From Prasinococcaceae sp. CCMP 1430 (lineage: Eukaryota > Prasinodermophyta > Palmophyllophyceae > Prasinococcales > Prasinococcaceae): DNA of 64,000 nt. Shown piece after piece: positions 58,226 through 64,000 of the stretch; position 1 is the stretch's first letter, and every line of letters starts with the position of its first letter. The notes under the pieces were generated by a model. It searched no databases. It had not been told where the DNA came from and was given only the letters and a program-made list of their open reading frames with translations. The stretch is from assembly GCA_013416795.1 (NCBI GenBank), contig RQSC01000630.1:156832-220831 (forward strand), written 5' to 3'. The translations under genes and the position numbers were made by a program.

Positions 58226-60289
58226 ATGGACGTGCACTCGCGGCTTGCGACGCGCGCGGCGGCGTACAAGGTCCTTGGCGTGCGGGCGGGCGCTGCGCTC
58301 ACGCCGAGGGCAGCGCGCGGCGCGTACCGCCGCGCGGCAGCGCGGTGCCACCCTGATGGCGCAGTGCCAAATGCCGTGGCTTTCGCGCGGCTTCAGGACG
58401 CGCTCGCTGATGTTCTCGCTGACCTCGAGGGGGCCAGGGACCCCCGTCGGTGCGCGAGGGATAACGACGAAGCCAATGCTGGCGAGTACGCGCATTCCGA
58501 GGAGGCCAACAGCGATGCCATGGGTGCGGATGCAGATATCACTGCAGGCACGACGCCGAGCTCGCCCACGGCACTCGCTGAGGCCGCGCGAAAGAAGGGC
58601 AACGCGGCGTACGCGGCAGGCGACGCGGCGAGCGCCGTCGAGCTGTACGCCGAAGCATTGTCATGGAGCCCGCGCGACGCTTCGGCACACTCTAATCTAT
58701 CGGCGGCAGCGCTTGCGGTGGGCGACGCGGCTGTGGCCGTGCGCGCTGCCGAAAGCGCCGCCGCGCTGCGGCCGACGTGGGCAAAGGCGCACTATCGCCT
58801 CGGTAAGGCAGCCGGAGCCGCAGGCGATAACGCCGCGAGTGCGGTGGCCTACCGCCGCGCGATAGAGATCGAACCGGCGCTCGCCGACGGTGAAGCCGGC
58901 GCGGCGCTCGCTCTCGCCGAAGCAGCAGCAGCGGGCGATGCGTGCCGTGCAGTGCTCATCGGTCATCGAGCGACCGTGTACGCGGCCGCGTTCGCGCCGG
59001 GCGGTCGGTTGCTGGCCACTGCCAGCCTCGACGGCACCGCGAGGTTGTGGGACGCGACGACAGGCCTGTGCATGCGCGCGCTCGCGGGTCACGAGGACAA
59101 GGTCACGCACGTCGCATGGGCGCCGGCTGGTAGGCAACTGCTCGCGACGGCTTCGGTTGACAGGTCGGTACGCTTGTGGGATTGCGTCGACATTGGGGCA
59201 GGTGTAGCGTGCGTGGCCGTGCTCGCGGGACACGAGGGCAGGCCCACCTCGCTCTCATGGGGCGCGTCGCATGTAGCAGGGGGCGAAGACGCGCCCGCCC
59301 TGCACCTCGTGACGTCATCGACTGATGGAACGGCGCGCCTGTGGGTGGAAGATGCTCCCGCCGGGGCGGCGAGTGCAGCAAACATGGGCGAAAATGCCAA
59401 GGGCGCGGAGGAAGGAAAGCCTGCGTGGCGCTGCGCGCGCGTGTACCGCCCGGGAAGGGAGGGCATCCTGCCTTGCGCCGCATACGAACCGTGCGAGCGC
59501 CTGGTGGCTGCAGTCTCAGGCAAGGCGGTGGACATGTGGCACGTGAAGCTGCCGACGCGGCCGTCAGAGGAGGAGCTGAGCACACAGGCGGCTCGGGGGG
59601 AGTGCGCGCTGGCAGAAGCGACGGACAATAGGGAGTCAGCCCTCGTGGCGGATGGCAGCATCGAGTGGCGTGAGGATGGACTAGTGCACCACGCGGCGTG
59701 GTCGCCGCCAGCCCAGCTCAACGCGTACGCTGGAGGTACGGGTAGCGCACGGCGCGTGCTCGCGACGTGTCACTACAAGGGCGAATGGGGCAGCGGGCGC
59801 GTGCTCGTGTGGGACGCGGCCAAGCTGCGCGGCGGCGCCCCTGCGGCCCCGTGCCGCCGCTTGGAGAACCTCCGAGGCAAGGCCGAGTGCGTGCACTTTG
59901 CTGCGATGCCAAGCTGCGAAGATGGCGGGCAGGACTGCGTGCTCATGTCCGTCGCGTGCTCGGACGGTACGGTGCGCGTGTTCGACGTAAGCGAGGGCGT
60001 CAATGTGCTTGAGCTCGTCGATGAGCACTCGCTTGGGCCGAACAAGGCTGCCTCTGTTCTCTCGTGCGCTCTTTGTGTGCGCGGCAACAGGGTACTGCTG
60101 GCAACAGGGGGTATCGACGGGCGCGTCAAAGTCTTTGACGGCGAGGAGGGCACCCGCCTCGCGAGCCTACCCGCGGGCACGGGCCATGTCAAGGCGCTGG
60201 CATGGTCGCCGGCGGGAGACGCGCTCGTGAGCGCCGGCACGAGTGACGGCGGTGCCAGGCTCTGGGATGCCAGTAATTGGTGGGAATAG
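58226..60289 (+). CDS. J-domain / TPR / WD40-repeat fusion protein
   Basis: Single exon, 687 aa. Residues about 8-60 resemble a J domain (YKVLGVRAGAALTPRAARGA, YRRAAARCHPDG with the HPD triad, FARLQDALADVL). After an acidic linker, residues about 120-235 form three TPR units (KKGNAAYAAGDAASAVELY, SNLSAAALAVGDAAVAVRA, HYRLGKAAGAAGDNAASAV). From about 240 onward come WD40 repeats (LIGHRATVYAAAFAPGGRLL, ATASLDGTARLWD, LAGHEDKVTHVAWAPAG, ATASVDRSVRLWD, VTSSTDGTARLWV, SVACSDGTVRVFDV, TGGIDGRVKVFDG, SAGTSDGGARLWDAS), about seven blades. A chaperone-recruiting scaffold is the natural reading: J for Hsp70, TPR for Hsp70/Hsp90 tails, propeller for clients. The exact combination is unfamiliar to me. 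Confidence 0.85.
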   Translation: MDVHSRLATRAAAYKVLGVRAGAALTPRAARGAYRRAAARCHPDGAVPNAVAFARLQDALADVLADLEGARDPRRCARDNDEANAGEYAHSEEANSDAMGADADITAGTTPSSPTALAEAARKKGNAAYAAGDAASAVELYAEALSWSPRDASAHSNLSAAALAVGDAAVAVRAAESAAALRPTWAKAHYRLGKAAGAAGDNAASAVAYRRAIEIEPALADGEAGAALALAEAAAAGDACRAVLIGHRATVYAAAFAPGGRLLATASLDGTARLWDATTGLCMRALAGHEDKVTHVAWAPAGRQLLATASVDRSVRLWDCVDIGAGVACVAVLAGHEGRPTSLSWGASHVAGGEDAPALHLVTSSTDGTARLWVEDAPAGAASAANMGENAKGAEEGKPAWRCARVYRPGREGILPCAAYEPCERLVAAVSGKAVDMWHVKLPTRPSEEELSTQAARGECALAEATDNRESALVADGSIEWREDGLVHHAAWSPPAQLNAYAGGTGSARRVLATCHYKGEWGSGRVLVWDAAKLRGGAPAAPCRRLENLRGKAECVHFAAMPSCEDGGQDCVLMSVACSDGTVRVFDVSEGVNVLELVDEHSLGPNKAASVLSCALCVRGNRVLLATGGIDGRVKVFDGEEGTRLASLPAGTGHVKALAWSPAGDALVSAGTSDGGARLWDASNWWE

Positions 60290-60334
60290 TATTCAGTATA
60301 CAGGTGCATTGCTAGTTGTACAGGGCAATTTCGG

Positions 60335-60816
60335 TCACGCGGCATAGTCATAGCAGCTCAGCCCCTCCGTGCACTCGATATTATCGTCAGCGCCCGCACC
60401 CATGAGGGCGTCGGCGAGCTCATGGTGCCCGCCCGCGAACGCCATGTGGAGTACGGTGTGACCTGACTTGTTTTGCGCATTGAGCAACGCGCCGGCGCCG
60501 GACGACAGCAACATACTCACGATCTCGCGATTGCCATACCTCGCAGCGACCATCAGCAACGTGTTTCCGCTCTCGTTTGTTGCGAGCGGGCCGCCGCGCA
60601 ACACTGGCAGGAGCTTGCGTAGGCGGTTGGGCTTGTTCCGCGCGGCGGCTTTGAATGCCTTCTTCAGCAAGGCGGCGGCGGCCGCGGCCGCATCGCCGCC
60701 CTCGTCGCCCACCGCCGAGCGGTACGTGCTCGCGAGCGTCGAGTCCGAGCGCGCGCTCACCATTTCGTCGAGATCACTGATCGCACTCCTGAAGGAATCC
60801 TGCTCGTAATATCCCA

Positions 60817-60849
<33 letters not shown>

Positions 60850-62148
60850 TCTGCTGCTCAAGCTGCCTAAAGTAGAGCTGCATCGGAGGTACCCCGCGCC
60901 CACGTCCACCCGGCCCGAAATTCGCCTGTATTTGCGTCGAGTACGGAAGCGCCTGCCCGCTGCCTGCTGCGCCTCCCCCAGCACCCAAGCGCTGGGCTTC
61001 GCCCACAGCGAGAGGTGGCACCGGAGGCTTACCGCCGCGACAACCTTCCAGGCCGCCGAGTCCCCCGTTGTGGGGAGACGGCGCCTGGCTGTGGTGCTGC
61101 GCGTGGGGCGGAGGAGGCGCGGTCTGTTGTTGGGGCTGCGCATACGCGCGCGAGGGCTGCTGCTGCTGCTGCTGCTGCTGGCCCGGGGGTGTGAGCAAGT
61201 CGTCGAGGGCGACCTGATGCATCGGCGTGGGCGTCGCCTCATCCACCCATTTTTGCCGCTCGTGCCGCTTCCAGCGAGCCTGCGGCGTGGCGTCTTCCAG
61301 CGATTCCTGTGGGAGCCTCTCCGCTGCGGCCAGCTGCCCGGCGACGGCCTGGCGTTGCGCCGCAATGGCCTCGCGGCGCTTGCGGAGGGTGACCATTTCC
61401 GGATCGTCGTCATCGTCTGAGACCAGCGCGCTTGTCGCACGAGCGGCCTTCACTTCCATCGTCAATGCCTCTCGACGCTGCCGCAGCTGCTCAAGTTCGC
61501 GCTGCTGCTTTTGCGATTGCTGTTGGTGCTGCTTTGGAGGCAGCGACTGCGATGTGGAGACGCTGCCCGTCCGCGGACTTGGCGCGGGGATCGGCGCCGC
61601 TGCCTTCGCACCGTGCAGCATTCGTAGGTGCGCACGTGCGCTGACCGCCGACGACGCCCCGTTATCCAGACGCGGGGTGAGATTCATCGTGCTCCCCACC
61701 AGCGCGGCCGCAGGCTCTGCTGCAAGCGGTGCGAGCGCGCCGTCGTCTTCACTGGCAACGGCGAGCGCTCTAGCCAGAGGGTTTGGACTGCCGCCTGCGC
61801 TGGATCCCCCCAGCGACTTCCTCGCCTTGGCCTGCCGCACGGCCTCCTCCATGCCGTCGCCGTCACTTTCCGACCCCGAGTCACCCCCATCGCCCTCCTC
61901 GTCCGACGACAGCTGTGGGCAGTCCACGCCCGGCGCGCTTCCCCCCATCGCGGCGTAGCTCACGCGCGAGAGGTCGAGCGACGGCAGCGGCGGCAGCCCG
62001 GCGAGGCTGCTAATCCCGCCGCGCGCGCCGCCGCCGCCGCCGCCGCCGCCGGAGGCGGCCGCGTCGTAAAGCGGAAGCACGCCGCAGCGCGCGTGGCCGC
62101 CCGGGGGCTCCGCGAGCGCGCGCGCGCTGTGGCGGGTGCACCGGTCGC
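60335..62148 (-). CDS. Gln-rich protein with C-terminal ankyrin repeats (5' exon missing)
   Basis: The frame runs from an acceptor TTTTTTTTTGTAG (ending 62149) to the stop at 60335. There is no ATG before an internal Met at 61948, so a short upstream exon is expected within 62150-62700. The N-terminal two thirds are low-complexity: Gly runs, an acidic patch (SSDEEGDGGDSGSESDGDGM), Gln tracts (up to nine CAG-type codons at 60817-60850 and seven at 61159-61182) and a short coiled coil (QRELEQLRQRREALTMEVKA). An amphipathic basic helix (ALLKKAFKAAARNKPNRLRK) leads into about three ankyrin repeats: GNTLLMVAARYGNREIVSML, SGHTVLHMAFAGGHHELADAL, then NIECTEGLSCYDYA. Likely a protein-interaction adaptor; no catalytic domain. 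Confidence 0.7.
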
Positions 62149-62719
62149 CTACAAAAAAAAACTTTTCGGCTCATTTTCGTTCGAAAAGAAAGTGCCCACT
62201 TTTTTGGTGGGGGCGCGCGCGAAACGTTGCGCCGCGAAATCGCGGGGGGCGCGCGCCGCGCCGGAAATTGAAGTCGCGATACGAGGTAAAACCGCAACAG
62301 GGACGGAAAACGCGCCCGCGCATTTTGCATCCGTCCCCATACCCTGGCGCGGCGAGTGCGTTTGTGTTCGCCCAATCGGGAATTTAAGGTTGAAAGCAAC
62401 TAGGGTCCACATACATGGTCAAAACGCACGCTTTTGCCATTGGTGGCGATTTCAAACGCGCGCGACCGTTCGCGCGCGCGCGCGCGCGTGCGCGTAGGCG
62501 CGCGGGCAGGCCGCTGTGGCGCCACACTGCAGGCGGCGCACGCAGCGACCCAGCCTCGCGCGCGCACAGGACGGAGAAAAGAGCGGCGAGCTCGGGGTAT
62601 CCGACGCGTACGCGTGCGCGCGCGCGCGCGCGCGCGAGGAGACGCTCGCTTTTTGGGCCGGCCGTCCTTCTCGCCACTTGTTCTGTGCGCAGACGCAACG
62701 CCCAGCGAGTGCCGGCGTG
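62149..62719. promoter_or_regulatory. Divergent region with AT patches and CG tracts
   Basis: Shared 5' DNA of the ankyrin gene (minus) and the DSN1-like gene (plus). It holds A/T-rich patches (62152-62190), TAGGGTCC at 62401-62408, and two alternating CG tracts (62470-62490, 62612-62636). It should contain the missing first exon of the ankyrin gene; not defined. Confidence 0.4.
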
Positions 62720-63628
62720 ATGTCGAGCGCCCCGGCGAGGGCCGCCGTGCCCGGGGCGGGTGTGGCGATCAAGAAGCGCAAGCAATCCAAGGCCGCCGCC
62801 GCGGCGGCTGCTGCCGCGGCAGAGGCTGCCGCCGCCGCTTCCGTCGCCGCGCAGGCGCAAGCGGCCGCTGCGTTGCCCGCGCGCCGCGCCGGTGACGGTG
62901 CAGTCGCTTTGGTGCAGCACGTGCCCTACAACGGCGTTGACATGGCGGGCTACCCGATGCCGGCGCCCGGGGCGGCGCCGTTTCACGACGATCTCCCTAC
63001 GGACGCGAGTGAGGACCGCAGGCTCATGTCGCTGCTCGAGACGACATGTCGCGAGGAGCGAAACAATGTGTCGCTCGCATTTGCGGGCACGGCACCGGCG
63101 GCGGCGCCCGCTGTTGCTGAGGCACTCGACGAGTTCCTGCTGCAGGCGGAGGAGCTGCTCCTGCGGCGACGCGTGGCGGTGGGTCGCAACAGCGGCGGAG
63201 CACTGGAGGGGCGGCTCGAGGCGCACAAGGCGCAGCTGCGCGCGGCGCTCGCACAGTTCAAAGAGGAGGAGGCCGCGTGGACGAGGCTGGTCGAACAGCA
63301 GGAACACCTCGCAGCGGGGGCGGCGGAGCAGCAGCAGCAGGTGCGGGCGGCCGAGGTTGCGGCCGCGGGTGCCGTCGACGATGCGGCGGAGGGCATCCCC
63401 GAGAAGGGCACGCTCCCGGCGGCTGTTGGCGACGCAGAGCGTGCGATTGCGGCACAGGCCGATGCGCTCACTCAGATGGTGAACCAGGCTGAGGCCGCCG
63501 CAGACAATGCGGACGAGCGTGCAAAGGAGCTCGCCGTGCAGATGAGCAAGAACGCATTCGCGCCATTCGTACACGTGGACTCCCCCAATGTGCTCATCCG
63601 CAACCTCGTGAAGCGCGCCACGAGCTGA
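62720..63628 (+). CDS. Possible DSN1-like kinetochore (MIS12 complex) protein
   Basis: Single exon, 302 aa. The N-terminus has a basic KKRKQSK (nuclear localisation type) then poly-Ala. The segment PFHDDLPTDASEDRRLMSLL, ETTCREERN resembles the start of the Mis12/Dsn1 domain, in which a LPxxxSExxRMRQLL-type motif precedes helices. The rest is helical: VAEALDEFLLQAEELLLRRR, EGRLEAHKAQLRAALAQF, EEEAAWTRLVEQQEHLA, and a C-terminal APFVHVDSPNVLIRNLVKR. The assignment is from motif memory with a short match; a generic nuclear coiled-coil protein is the alternative. The ATG at 62720 overlaps GTGATG and starts the basic leader. Confidence 0.5.
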   Translation: MSSAPARAAVPGAGVAIKKRKQSKAAAAAAAAAAEAAAAASVAAQAQAAAALPARRAGDGAVALVQHVPYNGVDMAGYPMPAPGAAPFHDDLPTDASEDRRLMSLLETTCREERNNVSLAFAGTAPAAAPAVAEALDEFLLQAEELLLRRRVAVGRNSGGALEGRLEAHKAQLRAALAQFKEEEAAWTRLVEQQEHLAAGAAEQQQQVRAAEVAAAGAVDDAAEGIPEKGTLPAAVGDAERAIAAQADALTQMVNQAEAAADNADERAKELAVQMSKNAFAPFVHVDSPNVLIRNLVKRATS

Positions 63629-63895
63629 GATGGAGGGCGCTGCGCGGTCGCTCTGTTCGGGGCCGGACGCGGGGATTAGACGCGCGTCAGGTGACCACCG
63701 CGCCGGCGCCGGCGGGGCTCATGACGGCGCGGCGGAGTGACGGTAACAGACACGAGGTGGGAGTGTGCTTCAAGAAGCGTGACGCGCGCGAGGCGGCTTT
63801 GGCGCGTAGCGCGGGCGCGCCAGAGCGGGCGAGGCCTCTATGCACAACTATGAATATACAACACTCGCCGCACTGTGCGCGCGCGGGCGGCAGTC
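63629..63895. other. Convergent spacer
   Basis: 3'-3' spacer between the DSN1-like gene and the RING gene; nothing identifiable. Confidence 0.4.
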
Positions 63896-64000
63896 TCACG
63901 GGAAGTAGACATCGAGCACAGGCCCGGTGCGCCTGCATATCGGGCACTTCCCGCGGAGCGTCGCCGCGCAGCGCTGGCACGCGCACAGGTGGCCACACTT
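63896..64000 (-). CDS. C3HC4 RING-finger protein, C-terminal end only
   Basis: The last 34 residues of a protein entering from the right edge: CGHLCACQRCAATL, GKCPICRRTGPVLDVYFP. Spacing C-x-H-x2-C-x-C-x2-C ... C-x2-C fits the second half of a RING domain at the extreme C-terminus, as in LRSAM1/MUL1/IAP-like E3 ubiquitin ligases. The rest lies outside the window. Confidence 0.75.
   Translation of the reverse strand, partial: KCGHLCACQRCAATLRGKCPICRRTGPVLDVYFP

Overview
The window looks like nuclear DNA of a very GC-rich photosynthetic protist, most likely a green-lineage alga. It is eukaryotic: GT-AG introns of roughly 100-150 bases can be placed by homology or frame, genes are unlinked in function, and CPSF100, PRMT5, CCT-eta, a golgin and an HMG-box protein are present. 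Plastid functions include SufB, an organelle-type L18, a lumenal-type FKBP and a Mg-protoporphyrin methyltransferase segment. Nuclear copies of SufB and plastid L18, which red-lineage plastids usually encode themselves, and an F-box/CW/SNF2 protein of the plant type favour the green lineage. The species is not identifiable from the sequence alone; a prasinophyte-like picoalga is a guess.

Layout. 1-3879: C-terminally cut F-box/CW/RING SNF2 helicase (-). 4249-7493: divergent pair, an unknown protein (-) and an SLC35C2-like transporter (+). 7745-9496: FBXO7-like F-box protein (-), then an AT-rich foreign-looking patch (9883-10018). 10183-11946: flavin reductase without a flavodoxin domain (-). 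12544-14726: PRMT5 (+). 15110-16040: small membrane protein, weakly OCIA-like (+). 16212-19655: one continuous frame joining a truncated chlorophyll methyltransferase (ChlM) to a complete bacterial-type PEP carboxylase (-). 19657-22827: ABC-2 exon fragment (-) and 5'-truncated SufB (+). 23183-23847: FKBP (-). 25200-25694: organellar L18 (+). 25870-31815: large basic protein with a PP1-docking signature and a C2H2 finger protein (both -). 32131-32671: truncated CCT-eta. 32796-37379: polyQ membrane protein and an ABM-fold protein (both +). 37658-41827: CPSF100 and an AIG1/FAR-17a-like membrane protein (both -). 43445-54565: a block rich in coiled coils (coiled-coil protein, golgin-84-like, large plastid-like coiled coil, glutamine-rich protein, lumen-targeted KEAAA-repeat protein). 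56986-64000: HMGB protein, J-TPR-WD40 fusion, ankyrin protein, a possible DSN1-like kinetochore protein and a RING C-terminus.

Assembly. The window is a scaffold, not a clean contig. Single-base n joins lie at 19656, 24444 and 32672, there is a 994-base N gap at 55770-56763, a 274-base T run at 24170-24443 and a 30-base G run at 14874-14903. Several conserved genes (ABC transporter fragment, SufB, CCT-eta, HMGB, probably FKBP) are incomplete near these joins, so structural novelties there, above all the ChlM-PEPC frame, must first be separated from misassembly.

There is no operon-like functional clustering. Recurrent non-coding themes are telo-box-like TAGGGTT/AACCCTA elements in intergenic DNA, long alternating CG tracts, clustered perfect palindromes, and TGTAA motifs downstream of three plus-strand genes.
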